From positions 1 through 31,437 of IMG/VR virus record IMGVR_UViG_3300047195_000577: a DNA stretch of 31,437 bases; one strand, written 5' to 3'. Position numbers and translations under genes: made by a program. Shown here one piece after another: positions 21,538-28,551 of the stretch (positions are counted from its first letter, which is position 1; the number at the start of each line of letters is the position of its first letter). Origin of the DNA: a virus. Under the pieces are notes generated by a model that worked only from the letters and a program-made list of their open reading frames with translations, did not search any database and was not told where the DNA came from.

Positions 21538-22113
21538 CTATAGCATTGCACCGAGCACCGTAGCTCCTGTTGCAGCATTGCTTGACACATAACCCATAAG
21601 GTCTCCCAACCAGGTGTTCTGCTGTACATAGGTCGGCTGCCAGTACTCAGGTGCAGCGAGGCTTCCACCAACCCCCGCAAGCTGCCCAAAGAGGCCTTGC
21701 TGGCTCTGTAGCAATCCTGCTCCTGCCCCTGCAAGTTGGCCTGCTAGCTGGGTTTGCATTGCCATGATGTCCTTCGCGGCGCCAGCTTGCACTTCAGCAG
21801 CAGCTTTGCCCGCTGCCCCCGCAGCCCCGCTACTGTAGTAAGCGTTCTCCTCGTTGTAGGGTGTAATCGCTGCCTTTACAGCCCCAGGTGTTATGGCATT
21901 GGCATAGTCCTGCGCAGCTTTCGCATAAGGGCTATTAGCTCCCACAGCCTGCTCAAACAACCCTGGCAGGGCTTTCATGAATGCCCCCATGGGGTCCATG
22001 GCGCTTTCCTGGATGCCTCCCATGAGGCCCATGATTTGCTTCATGAAAGCGTCTGTTTGGGGGTTTACGTTCTTGACATCGCTAGCACTGCCATAACCTT
22101 TTACTTCTGTCAC
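21538..22113 (-). CDS. Small internal virion protein, T7 gp14-like by position (191 aa)
   Basis: GTG 22113, behind AAGGAGGTCAAC, overlaps the transglycosylase stop (GTGA). The protein is rich in Ala, Gly, Gln and Met, with GAAGAAGKAAAEVQAGAAKD (about residues 95-114) and QLAGQLAGAGAGLLQSQQG (about 122-140). Such amphipathic, Gly/Ala-rich segments are typical of ejection proteins that insert in the outer membrane. It is the first of three size-ordered internal-protein candidates. The role is inferred from composition and order. Confidence 0.72.
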   Translation of the reverse strand: MTEVKGYGSASDVKNVNPQTDAFMKQIMGLMGGIQESAMDPMGAFMKALPGLFEQAVGANSPYAKAAQDYANAITPGAVKAAITPYNEENAYYSSGAAGAAGKAAAEVQAGAAKDIMAMQTQLAGQLAGAGAGLLQSQQGLFGQLAGVGGSLAAPEYWQPTYVQQNTWLGDLMGYVSSNAATGATVLGAML

Positions 22114-22559
22114 GTTGACCTCCTTGCTTCCGTGATGGAAAGCTGCACTTCAGGCAACACAGCATAGAGGGCCTTCATGTAAGGCAAGACTCTTGCTACA
22201 TAGGCTTTTCGTTTGTTCTCCCTATCTGGCAACGCACCTGCGTTGTAAACACCCAAGCCTTTCTCAAGGCCGTATTTCTCAACGTTCTGCCTGAGGAACC
22301 TAACCCCATAGGCTATATGTGCATCAACATCGTTCTTGAATTGAGGATGAAACCTTGAGTTAAGCTGGAACAACCCAAAGTCCACTGAGCCGTCTTTGTT
22401 GGGTTTTCCTTTCACCTTGGACTTGAAGTTGCTCTCGTGTCCCACAACAGACAACGCCACGATGGGATTGAAGTTCTGCTTGATGGCTTCTTTCCAGACC
22501 TTCTCCACTAGCTTTACGTCCCATTTGTTCTTGCTCGCTAAGGCCTCGTAGAGCTTCAA
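22110..22559 (-). CDS. Lytic transglycosylase (SLT-like), TTG start
   Basis: The protein (149 aa) has the lysozyme-like SLT fold markers: PIVALSVVGHESNF with the catalytic Glu42, SVDFGLFQLNSRFHP (about residues 60-74), and GVYNAG near the end, which match the E, GLFQ-N and Y-N-G pattern of the family. It cleaves the peptidoglycan glycan strand. In this position it is more likely to be a virion-associated enzyme that opens a local hole on entry than the main endolysin. The start is taken as TTG 22559, which overlaps the GNAT stop (TTGA) and follows GGGAGGAGGTGAAGC. No ATG is usable. Confidence 0.87.
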   Translation of the reverse strand: MKLYEALASKNKWDVKLVEKVWKEAIKQNFNPIVALSVVGHESNFKSKVKGKPNKDGSVDFGLFQLNSRFHPQFKNDVDAHIAYGVRFLRQNVEKYGLEKGLGVYNAGALPDRENKRKAYVARVLPYMKALYAVLPEVQLSITEARRST

Positions 22560-23032
22560 AGCTTCACCTCCTCCCGTAACAGGCTGTAGATATGAATGTC
22601 TATCAAGCGTCCTTTTGCTAAAGCCGCTGCTCTCATGCAGCCCTCGTGACGGAAGCCAAGACGTTCCTGCAAGAACCTCCTCACGGCCCTGGCGTAGTCC
22701 GCCACGTAGGTCTCCAAACGTTCTAGCCTGAATGTAACAAAGGCCCAAAACAAGCACTCCCGCAAGCACACCTGCCTTGAGCTGAGGTGCTTGTCCCAGA
22801 AGGTAGCATGAAACTCTGCCTTGTGGCCAGGCACGATGTGCTTGATGAGCACCAAGCCCCCCTCGAGCTCCAACGTGATGCTGTCGCGGGCCAGAAAGTT
22901 CTCCAGGAAGACTTCTGGATTTTTCATGTCCTCGTCGGTGAACAGACTCTCGAAAGGCTTTAGCTTCTCCCATAGGTCAAAGAGCTTCTCACGTGAGAAT
23001 GCTGCAAGTTTCACCCCCATCGGCAAGTCCAT
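22556..23032 (-). CDS. GNAT-fold acetyltransferase-like protein (158 aa)
   Basis: ATG 23032 is preferred, fused to the previous stop as TGATG with GAGGAT upstream; an in-frame TTG at 23035 is possible. The N-terminal half is helix then strand (ITLELEGGLVLIKHI), and the C-terminal part reads ARAVRRFLQERLGFRHEG, then KGRLIDIHIYSLLREE. These are the end of a GNAT acetyltransferase of the RimJ-like kind (GF-x-x-EG, then G-x-x-x-D-x-x-x-Y-S-L-L). Genes like this recur between tail and internal-protein genes of podoviruses, with unknown substrate. The acetyl-CoA loop (Q/RxxGxG/A) is poorly conserved, so activity is uncertain. Confidence 0.75.
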   Translation of the reverse strand: MDLPMGVKLAAFSREKLFDLWEKLKPFESLFTDEDMKNPEVFLENFLARDSITLELEGGLVLIKHIVPGHKAEFHATFWDKHLSSRQVCLRECLFWAFVTFRLERLETYVADYARAVRRFLQERLGFRHEGCMRAAALAKGRLIDIHIYSLLREEVKL

Positions 23033-25095
23033 CAAGAATCCTCTCGTCCAGGTACTTCGCCGCCGAGTACCCTTACTTTCATGGTGATCTCGTTGAGCAC
23101 ATAAGGTGCTATATCAGCAACAGAAGTCAACCTGAACCTCACGCAAGAACCTCTCATGCGGAAGTTCACAGCACCCTCGTCATGGTCTGCTAGAATGCGT
23201 AGCGTGCCTAAAGGCTTCCAATGCTGCCCACGGTCGTTGGAAGCTTGCACAATGAAGTCCAAGTTGCTTGTCACCCAGGTCTCAAGCTTCACCCCAAACT
23301 GGTAGAACAATTTCTCATCATCAGGGAGATTGTAGTCCATGTCACGGGTAATCAACTCAACCCCTATTGCGGTGCCTTCATCGTTGTTGCTGTCAACCAC
23401 GTACTTCCAAATAGTGTCATGCTTGAGGATGTAGACATCCTTGATTGTGGTACTGGAGCCCTTGATAGATTCCCAGGTGGGAAACCCCGCAAGCTCAGAA
23501 CCTGCCCATGTGGCTGCAGCCTTCACGATGCGGTAATGTACCAAGGCAGCATCTGCTGGCGCAACATCAACCATCTCGAGGGTAGTAAGATTAGTCACGC
23601 TGAGCACCGTGGTAGCAAAGTCATAGTTGCCAGTCCCAAGTGTATCCACAAGAACACTGTCTCCAGCGGCCACTACAAAGGCCGTTACCCAGTCAGTTCC
23701 GTTGCCCACAAGGGTAGCGTCACCAAGCACTGTTGTGACATGGCCGGTGTCATAATCTTGCGATACAAAGGTCTCCCAAGTCAAGCTATTGACCCACGAG
23801 TTCGTAGCTAGCATGTGGCAGTTGATGTCCTCCCACGTCCAGGCTTTGGTCTTGTAATTGAAGCTCCAGATAGCCTCAATTTCGTTGGTATCCTTAGGAA
23901 ACCCAAACAACACCCTATCGTTGAGCAAGTCTGTCGCGGCACAGATCTTCCAGTGACGTGTAGGTGCTACTTCAACGATGCTGCGCTTCACGATAGGGGT
24001 TCCTATGGGAGCAAGCCCGTTGGGGCTTAGAGCATAGATGTCGTCTTGACCTACAAAGAACAAACTGTCTATCCAACTAGTCACGGCACGCATGCCAAGC
24101 AGCCCTACACCGCCGGTTTCTAGCTTCTGAAAGCTCAAGGGCAAGTTGAGCAAGTTGGTCTGGCGTCCCACATAGATTGCATCATCAAAGAACGCTACGA
24201 GGAAGTCCCCCAAGGGCACCAAGCGCTTGATCTCACCTTTCACGTAAGGCAGATCTAGATAGCCTCCATTGGTGAAGTCATCAAGGTCGCCTAGCTCTGT
24301 CCAACGTATGCGTTGCCTGCATTGCTGGCCGCCTTCAAAGATGTTTGCTATCCACACCCTGTTCTTGAAGTACGTCACACAGCTCGGTATCAAGTCTGTC
24401 TCAGCAGCGTTGTAGTCAGTAAAGTCAGTACCATTGTAGCTGTAAAGGAACCTACTGGAATCAGCAAAGAGAATCTTAGGTGTTCCCCCTGTGATGACAA
24501 CGCTATCTACAATATAGGGCTGTGTCGCACCAAAGGACCTTCTGATCTTCCAGTTAGCCCCATGGTAGCTTCCTGAGGCCCCCGAAGTGAGAACGAGGGC
24601 TGTTCCATTTGTGATGCTTGTAATCTCGTCAGCAAACTCATAAGTAGCACCATACACCAGCACATCACGATAACCAAGTTCATTTACGCTATCGTTCCAA
24701 TGAGTGTCAATGTCCGCAGCAACAGCGGTGCTCCCTGCAGTGGTGGTAACATGACTTGTCCCAGGAGCATACTCCCAATAGAGCCCCGTGGTAGTCCCTA
24801 AAGTGATCTCATAAACGAACTTCTGATCCATCGCAATGAGTTTCTGGACACCCGACACAGACCAGAAGCTATCCAAAGCCTGCCAAGGAGGGTAACTCGC
24901 AGCAAGGCTGTTAAACAACTTTGTCCCAGGTCTCCTTTTGAGACCTCCTCCTGTTGCAACAAGGTTTTTAGCTTCCAAACACGCCCCTTCAGCAACCATC
25001 TGAGGGGGCACGTTGAGCACAATGCCTTTGTTGTACGGCCTCTCAAAGCCTGTTTGGGAGTTCCCTGGAATGACTATGCTTTCTGCAGTAGCCAT
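23032..25095 (-). CDS. Tail tube/nozzle beta-propeller protein (T7 gp12 / P22 gp10-like)
   Basis: This 687-residue, beta-rich protein has the opening of the short-tailed phage nozzle group: GFERPYNKGIVLNVPPQM, then ATGGGLKRRPGTKLFNSL (about residues 45-62). Repeated blade-like units follow, such as GDFLVAFFDDAIYVGR, SLFFVGQDDIYALS and DRVLFGFPKDTNEIEAIWSFNY. T7 gp12 and P22 gp10 form the tail tube or nozzle below the portal and adaptor rings. The middle holds a low-identity insertion (TTVLGDATLVGNGTDWV and around). ATG 25095 directly follows the membrane gene stop, behind AAAGGAAAGG. Confidence 0.82.
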   Translation of the reverse strand: MATAESIVIPGNSQTGFERPYNKGIVLNVPPQMVAEGACLEAKNLVATGGGLKRRPGTKLFNSLAASYPPWQALDSFWSVSGVQKLIAMDQKFVYEITLGTTTGLYWEYAPGTSHVTTTAGSTAVAADIDTHWNDSVNELGYRDVLVYGATYEFADEITSITNGTALVLTSGASGSYHGANWKIRRSFGATQPYIVDSVVITGGTPKILFADSSRFLYSYNGTDFTDYNAAETDLIPSCVTYFKNRVWIANIFEGGQQCRQRIRWTELGDLDDFTNGGYLDLPYVKGEIKRLVPLGDFLVAFFDDAIYVGRQTNLLNLPLSFQKLETGGVGLLGMRAVTSWIDSLFFVGQDDIYALSPNGLAPIGTPIVKRSIVEVAPTRHWKICAATDLLNDRVLFGFPKDTNEIEAIWSFNYKTKAWTWEDINCHMLATNSWVNSLTWETFVSQDYDTGHVTTVLGDATLVGNGTDWVTAFVVAAGDSVLVDTLGTGNYDFATTVLSVTNLTTLEMVDVAPADAALVHYRIVKAAATWAGSELAGFPTWESIKGSSTTIKDVYILKHDTIWKYVVDSNNDEGTAIGVELITRDMDYNLPDDEKLFYQFGVKLETWVTSNLDFIVQASNDRGQHWKPLGTLRILADHDEGAVNFRMRGSCVRFRLTSVADIAPYVLNEITMKVRVLGGEVPGREDS

Positions 25096-25308
25096 CTAAG
25101 CCTTTCCTTTGGTCTTGCTTGTAGGCTTCGCAACTTTCTTGGTCACAACGTTAGCAGTAAAGTACGCACCCCCTACCCCCGCAATAGCAAGGAAGCAGTT
25201 GCTTGCTGTTGCTTCAGTGAAGTGCTTAAATACCATAATGAGCACCAAGCACAGCACCAGGCCTGCTATGGCAGCCAACGCGACCCAGACCTTTCTCATG
25301 CCTTCCAT
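25096..25308 (-). CDS. Small membrane protein, holin candidate (70 aa)
   Basis: Behind AGGAGGCTAG, ATG 25308 starts a protein with a hydrophobic helix (VWVALAAIAGLVLCLVLIMVF, about residues 7-27, cited here as two parts VWVALAAIAG and LVLCLVLIMVF). A second segment is CFLAIAGVGGAYFTANVV (about 38-55), and the tail is Lys-rich (KKVAKPTSKTKGKA). Two transmembrane helices and a basic cytoplasmic end are the standard look of a small holin. The neighbours include a peptidase-like gene and another membrane coiled-coil gene, giving a possible lysis group inside the virion operon. Confidence 0.65.
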   Translation of the reverse strand: MEGMRKVWVALAAIAGLVLCLVLIMVFKHFTEATASNCFLAIAGVGGAYFTANVVTKKVAKPTSKTKGKA

Positions 25309-25319
25309 GTTCTAGCCTC

Positions 25320-25715
25320 CTATGCTCGTGCAAAAACACGTTTGCTCACAAGCTTACCTTCCCTTACGGTGCGAGAGTCCCCATAAGGGTCATAGTCAAA
25401 GGTCACAAAGTGAACAACAGTACCTGAACCGGTAGTCCTTTCCCAACGATCAATGATAAGCTCACCTGGCTTTGCTATGTAATCTGGGCCTTCTGTTCTC
25501 TTGGTCCACTTCACCCCCGTGATGTCAGATAGAAGTGCTGCTGCATCGAGTACCAAGCAGTTCATCGTGACTTGTTCCTTACCCAAAGCCTCTAGGAAGA
25601 TCGGTATGACATCAAGCCTCTCGTGTACTTGGCTTTCTCCCAGATGCACGATGCAATCAACGTAGCACCCGTCCTTACCCAGGATCTCCATCAGCTTCTG
25701 ACGAGGTTCGTTCAT
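25320..25715 (-). CDS. Possible cysteine-peptidase-like protein (DUF261/C39-like pattern)
   Basis: The 131-residue protein has DGCYVDC (Cys17) near the N-terminus, VVHFVTFDYDPYGDS (His102, Asp109) near the C-terminus and a helical middle. A Cys near the start followed by an HFV-x(3-6)-DP element is the arrangement of C39-like peptidases and of the phage DUF261 group. That would fit a cell-wall or processing peptidase, perhaps an endolysin, since a holin candidate is next to it. I judge this from motif spacing only. ATG 25715 follows GAGGGAG, two bases after the previous gene. Confidence 0.6.
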   Translation of the reverse strand: MNEPRQKLMEILGKDGCYVDCIVHLGESQVHERLDVIPIFLEALGKEQVTMNCLVLDAAALLSDITGVKWTKRTEGPDYIAKPGELIIDRWERTTGSGTVVHFVTFDYDPYGDSRTVREGKLVSKRVFARA

Positions 25716-25717
25716 TG

Positions 25718-25978
25718 CTACTCCCTCAGGTGCTCTACAAGCATTGCCTCAATGCGCGAGAGTGATAATTGGATAGTATCGTACTTGTTCTCCAGCACGC
25801 TGATCCGTATGTTGTTTGCCGACACGTTGACCTGTGTGGAGACTTGAGCATCCTTGAGATCTTCTATAACCCTCATTCGCATGGCAAGCGTTCCTGTCAC
25901 GGTCCACCCCATGACTGCAAGAGCCACAGCGATGCACATCCCGATGATCCACTTGACTGTTCCTTTGCCGTTTTCCAC
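25718..25978 (-). CDS. Membrane-anchored coiled-coil protein (86 aa)
   Basis: The start is taken as GTG 25978, because AAGAAGGGAGATCGC stands before it right after the stop of the upstream gene. An ATG at 26029 (103 aa) would overlap that gene by 38 bases and lacks a site. A transmembrane helix (VKWIIGMCIAVALAVMGW, about residues 8-25) is followed by a coiled coil (LKDAQVSTQVNVSANNIRIS, then NKYDTIQLSLSRIEAMLVEHL). This layout fits an inner-membrane spanin or a XhlA-like lysis accessory protein. With the adjacent holin and peptidase candidates it suggests a lysis cluster, unproven. Confidence 0.62.
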   Translation of the reverse strand: MENGKGTVKWIIGMCIAVALAVMGWTVTGTLAMRMRVIEDLKDAQVSTQVNVSANNIRISVLENKYDTIQLSLSRIEAMLVEHLRE

Positions 25979-25991
25979 GCGATCTCCCTTC

Positions 25992-26291
25992 TTAATGCAC
26001 CACGCAAACCACGTCAGGATTTGCCCCATTGCGATACAGCTCGCCAACGGCGAGGCCCCCAGCCACAGCAGCAGCGTTGTTCGCATAGACAACAAGCCCG
26101 TCCACAACAGGAGCCCTTCCAAGCCTGAACTGCCAGCTAGACAACAGTTTGAGATATGCCTGTGCAACAGGAAGTCCCTTCTCAAGTCCCACGCTAACTT
26201 CAAAGCCATCAAAGGGGAACACATCAGCATCGAGGGCATCGAGGTCTATTGAGCCCCCACGGGCATCTATATCAAGGGGTTGTTTGCTCAT
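25992..26291 (-). CDS. Hypothetical virion-operon protein (99 aa)
   Basis: ATG 26291 is preceded by TAGGTGAAG. The protein starts acidic (LDIDARGGSIDLDALDADVF) and continues with mixed segments (AYLKLLSSWQFRLGRAP), an Ala-rich stretch (YANNAAAVAGGLAVGELY) and a closing VVCVVH. The end (AAAVAGGLAVGELYRNG-x-x-x-VVCVVH) resembles the final part of small phage structural proteins that present a beta-hairpin tip. No catalytic motif is present. It lies between the 200-residue structural gene and the putative lysis group. Confidence 0.65.
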   Translation of the reverse strand: MSKQPLDIDARGGSIDLDALDADVFPFDGFEVSVGLEKGLPVAQAYLKLLSSWQFRLGRAPVVDGLVVYANNAAAVAGGLAVGELYRNGANPDVVCVVH

Positions 26292-26298
26292 TCTTCAC

Positions 26299-26901
26299 CT
26301 ATGGCACGTAGTGAACAACTGCATAGCCAGTTCCAGTACCCACCACAAGATTTATATAGGCATGTACGTTAGTAGCATCTACTGCAATTTTGTCCAAAGT
26401 ACGTCCACTAGGAGGAGTTACAGAGATGCTTCTGATCTTCGTGACATCTAGTCCATGAGCCGCACTGGCTGCTATATCGAATATCGGCCAGTTAAGAGTA
26501 AGAACCTTTGTATAAAGACCTGTAGCTCCTAAGCTAGCAAGACTCGCCCTTGAAGCTCCTTGCATGACATTAAGAGCAACAACAGTCCAACCAGAACCGA
26601 CCCAAACTTTTAGGACATCCAAAGTGGTATCGTACCAAAGCGCCCCGTTTTTAAGAGGACTCCCAGAAAGTCCCACTGTAGGAGCACTTTCAGTAGGTAG
26701 GTAGTAGCTAATCGAACTTCCTGCCTTATGCAGCCAGTCAAGAGCAGCAACCCCCCCAGTAGCGTCAGCATCGTAAGTTGTGTGTTCATTCTTGATACGT
26801 TCCTGTATCGCAGCACGCAGTGCTCTGATCTCATCGTCACCTTGCGTTGGGGTGTCAGAAGTTCTAGGATTGTCCAAGAACGTAGAGTTCCATGTAGCCA
26901 C
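26299..26901 (-). CDS. Structural protein, fibre-like (200 aa)
   Basis: GTG 26901 overlaps the previous stop (TAGTG) behind AAGGAGGACA. The N-terminus WNSTFLDNPRTSDTPTQGDDE followed by IRALRAAIQERIKNEH (about residues 24-39) is a recurring opening of phage virion proteins, a short anchor plus a helix. The middle has NGALWYDTTLDVLKVWVGSGW (about 86-106, cited as NGALWYDTT and LKVWVGSGW), a pattern seen in fibre and head-decoration proteins. The C-terminal 80 residues are beta-rich with no enzyme motif. Likely a head fibre or tail fibre component. Confidence 0.7.
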   Translation of the reverse strand: MATWNSTFLDNPRTSDTPTQGDDEIRALRAAIQERIKNEHTTYDADATGGVAALDWLHKAGSSISYYLPTESAPTVGLSGSPLKNGALWYDTTLDVLKVWVGSGWTVVALNVMQGASRASLASLGATGLYTKVLTLNWPIFDIAASAAHGLDVTKIRSISVTPPSGRTLDKIAVDATNVHAYINLVVGTGTGYAVVHYVP

Positions 26902-27857
26902 TATGTCCTCCTTAGCTTGCCGTAGTCCTGCCTACGGTCATCACGCACTTCACCCAGACTGACAGTTCTCTGGATGTAGTCTGTTATGTCACGCTTCACG
27001 CTATAAGCAGAAGCATTATCTCCAGCCCTTCTGAAGCCCCACCAGAGCCCCCACAACGCAATAGCATAATGGTACTGTTCTGAAAGTTCTGGTTCATCTG
27101 TCGCAGCAGCCATGTCAGTAGGTGCGCGGTAGTACTCCATCTGGACCCACTCATTTGAATCCCAAGCAGAGTTGAAGTAAAGTGCGTTGCCCCTGCGAAA
27201 GTATTTCGTGGGAGCGCCCATAGAGAGCAAGTCAAAGGTGGACACTTTCTCAGCAAGCATGATCTCTTGCTGATCTGCCACATTCATCAATTTGAGAACT
27301 TCTAAGAAGTTGCCTTCAGTTCGGAACCTATCACTTGCCACAGGTAGTACAATGTTCACATTTGCAAGGGTGTGGCTCGCAGTTACCAGGTACAGCCTTC
27401 TCGGACAAAGTGTCACAAGTTCCCCTGCAACGGGAGCAGTTGTAAAGTCCGAGTCTAAGGTAAGGGTTCTCGTTGCCCCTACATAGTCCATTACAAGTTT
27501 AGTCTCCCCAGAGACCTCAATGACCCACCCCACATAGGCATCGTCAACCATGATAATATCAAGTTGGGGGGGAACGTACCAGGGGGACAAAATCACCTCA
27601 TTAGCCAATGCAAGTGACTGATCCTCCAAGGTATTGGTAGTCCCCTTCGTCTGGAAGTAGCACTCTCCATAGAGGTTGTTATGGCGAAAGACCCTCGCGG
27701 TTGCGGGGTCCTTCCAAAAGGCAATCTGTCTCTGGCCCTCGTTTGCTACCCACGTAAGCAAGGGTCCCCCTGCGTACTGCACGTCTGTAGTAGGGTCTAG
27801 ATCGCTAGGCTCTCCTATCTGCTGCCAAATCTCTTGACGGAGCAACTCTAATGTCAC
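26901..27857 (-). CDS. Putative head-tail adaptor/connector protein (318 aa)
   Basis: It starts at GTG 27857 behind AAGGAGGTCAAG. The opening LELLRQEIWQQIGEPSDLDP and LLTWVANEGQRQIAFWKDP (about residues 32-50) fit the adaptor type in which helices sit below the portal ring. A beta-rich middle (residues 60-200) follows, and then the conserved-looking MEYYRAPTDMAAATDEPELS-EQYHYAIALWGLWWGFRR (about 248-285). Such proteins link portal and tail nozzle in podoviruses. The -35 box of the homing endonuclease promoter is written on the complement of its Shine-Dalgarno region. The name is inferred from pattern and order. Confidence 0.68.
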   Translation of the reverse strand: MTLELLRQEIWQQIGEPSDLDPTTDVQYAGGPLLTWVANEGQRQIAFWKDPATARVFRHNNLYGECYFQTKGTTNTLEDQSLALANEVILSPWYVPPQLDIIMVDDAYVGWVIEVSGETKLVMDYVGATRTLTLDSDFTTAPVAGELVTLCPRRLYLVTASHTLANVNIVLPVASDRFRTEGNFLEVLKLMNVADQQEIMLAEKVSTFDLLSMGAPTKYFRRGNALYFNSAWDSNEWVQMEYYRAPTDMAAATDEPELSEQYHYAIALWGLWWGFRRAGDNASAYSVKRDITDYIQRTVSLGEVRDDRRQDYGKLRRT

Positions 27858-27859
27858 AC

Positions 27860-27888
27860 TTGACCTCCTTGCATTGTTGTGCTATATT
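27860..27888 (+). promoter_or_regulatory. Near-consensus promoter for the homing endonuclease
   Basis: TTGACC (27860-27865), a 17-base spacer and TATATT (27883-27888) make a near-consensus sigma-70 promoter on the plus strand. The expected start of transcription, six to eight bases after the -10, falls at 27895-27896, the first base of the ATG, so the mRNA would be leaderless. The -35 box overlaps the complement of the AAGGAGGTCAAG that serves the opposing adaptor gene. Confidence 0.65.
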
Positions 27889-27895
27889 GAACAAC

Positions 27896-28264
27896 ATGAA
27901 ACACTACAAACACTACGTCCGAATCTTGGTTGACCCCTTGCACTTGTCTCTCCCCGAACTTGCTTATTTGGCAGGTATCATAGATGGGGAGGGTTGGATT
28001 GGATGGGCTGGAAGAGCCCCTTGTGTGAAGATCTGTAATTGCAAGGCTAGTCTGTCTGATTGGCTTGAACCCCGCATTCCATTTGGAAAGACAAACTGGT
28101 ATAAACCCAGACCTGGGGGGAAACAGAGGTTTTTTATTTTCCAGATCAGGTCCGTGAGAGGGACACAAGAACTGCTTCGAAGAGTACTCCCCTATTTGGT
28201 CATTCGAACTGAGGCGGCAAAAACTATGTTGAGTCGTCTCAATGAAGGTTGGGGTCTTGGCTAG
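27896..28264 (+). CDS. LAGLIDADG homing endonuclease, free-standing
   Basis: The 122-residue protein has a single LAGLIDADG motif, AYLAGIIDGEGWIG (about residues 23-36), and then a basic, beta-rich body (KPRPGGKQRFFIFQIRSV) and a helical end. Single-motif proteins work as homodimers that cut a target site and promote copying of their own gene. It lies on the opposite strand to all its neighbours in a 422-base gap between virion genes. ATG 27896 has no Shine-Dalgarno, matching a leaderless mRNA; an in-frame ATG at 27851 lies upstream of the promoter and is rejected. No intron or intein is visible, so this is a free-standing gene. Confidence 0.85.
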   Translation: MKHYKHYVRILVDPLHLSLPELAYLAGIIDGEGWIGWAGRAPCVKICNCKASLSDWLEPRIPFGKTNWYKPRPGGKQRFFIFQIRSVRGTQELLRRVLPYLVIRTEAAKTMLSRLNEGWGLG

Positions 28265-28281
28265 CACGATTCATACCTCCT
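28265..28281 (-). promoter_or_regulatory. Shine-Dalgarno and GTG without an obvious gene
   Basis: Right at the stop of the 89-residue gene, the minus strand reads AGGAGGT (28281-28275), eight bases, then GTG (28267-28265). This is a full initiation signal pointing into the homing endonuclease locus. It either starts the antisense frame 28267-27854 or is the old initiation site of the adaptor gene, separated from it when the endonuclease gene arrived. Confidence 0.5.
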
Positions 28282-28549
28282 ACTGGTAGTACACCAGAAG
28301 ATAACCTGATTGCATCGTTTGGACAATCAAGCCGTTCTTGTTCTCGAAGATAGGTTGAATATCGTTGAAGTTAGGACCATCAGCCTCAGCAGACCAAATG
28401 AGATCCCCCGCAGCATCGTTCACTACCAGCACGTGTCCTGCAGTGGTGGCTCCCACCCAACGCAAGTAAGTCAACCTCCAACGCCCTGTTAGAGCATCAG
28501 CAACAGTAGAGCACTTGATAGGGCTTTTCCCTGAATTGGTAACAGCCAA
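28280..28549 (-). CDS. Small beta-rich structural protein (89 aa)
   Basis: It starts at TTG 28549 behind AGGAGGTTCTAGC. The sequence is predicted as mostly strands (WRLTYLRWVGATTAGHVLVV, then GDLIWSAEADGPN, then IVQTMQSGYLLVYYQ). The T-A-G-H-x-L-V-V-x-D-A-A-G-x-x-I-W type core occurs in small phage virion proteins of unknown role. It is the gene immediately upstream of the inserted homing endonuclease. Its stop TAG overlaps an AGGAGGT that points into that locus. Confidence 0.68.
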   Translation of the reverse strand: MAVTNSGKSPIKCSTVADALTGRWRLTYLRWVGATTAGHVLVVNDAAGDLIWSAEADGPNFNDIQPIFENKNGLIVQTMQSGYLLVYYQ

Positions 28550-28551
28550 AG

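Noticed and set aside
22560-22973. Upstream in-frame extension of the transglycosylase (to 287 codons)
   Set aside because: The extension overlaps the GNAT-like gene in another frame and reads as Gly/Arg/Ser-rich sequence. TTG 22559 with GGGAGGAGGTGAAGC gives a normal operon junction and a complete SLT domain.
25979-26239. N-terminal extension of the membrane coiled-coil gene to 173 codons
   Set aside because: It runs across the 99-residue gene in a different frame and looks like shadow sequence; GTG 25978 has a good ribosome site directly after the previous stop.
27851-27895. Upstream ATG 27851 for the homing endonuclease
   Set aside because: It would place the start before the promoter's -35 box and add 15 residues (MSHLTSLHCCAILNN) that do not look like part of the domain.
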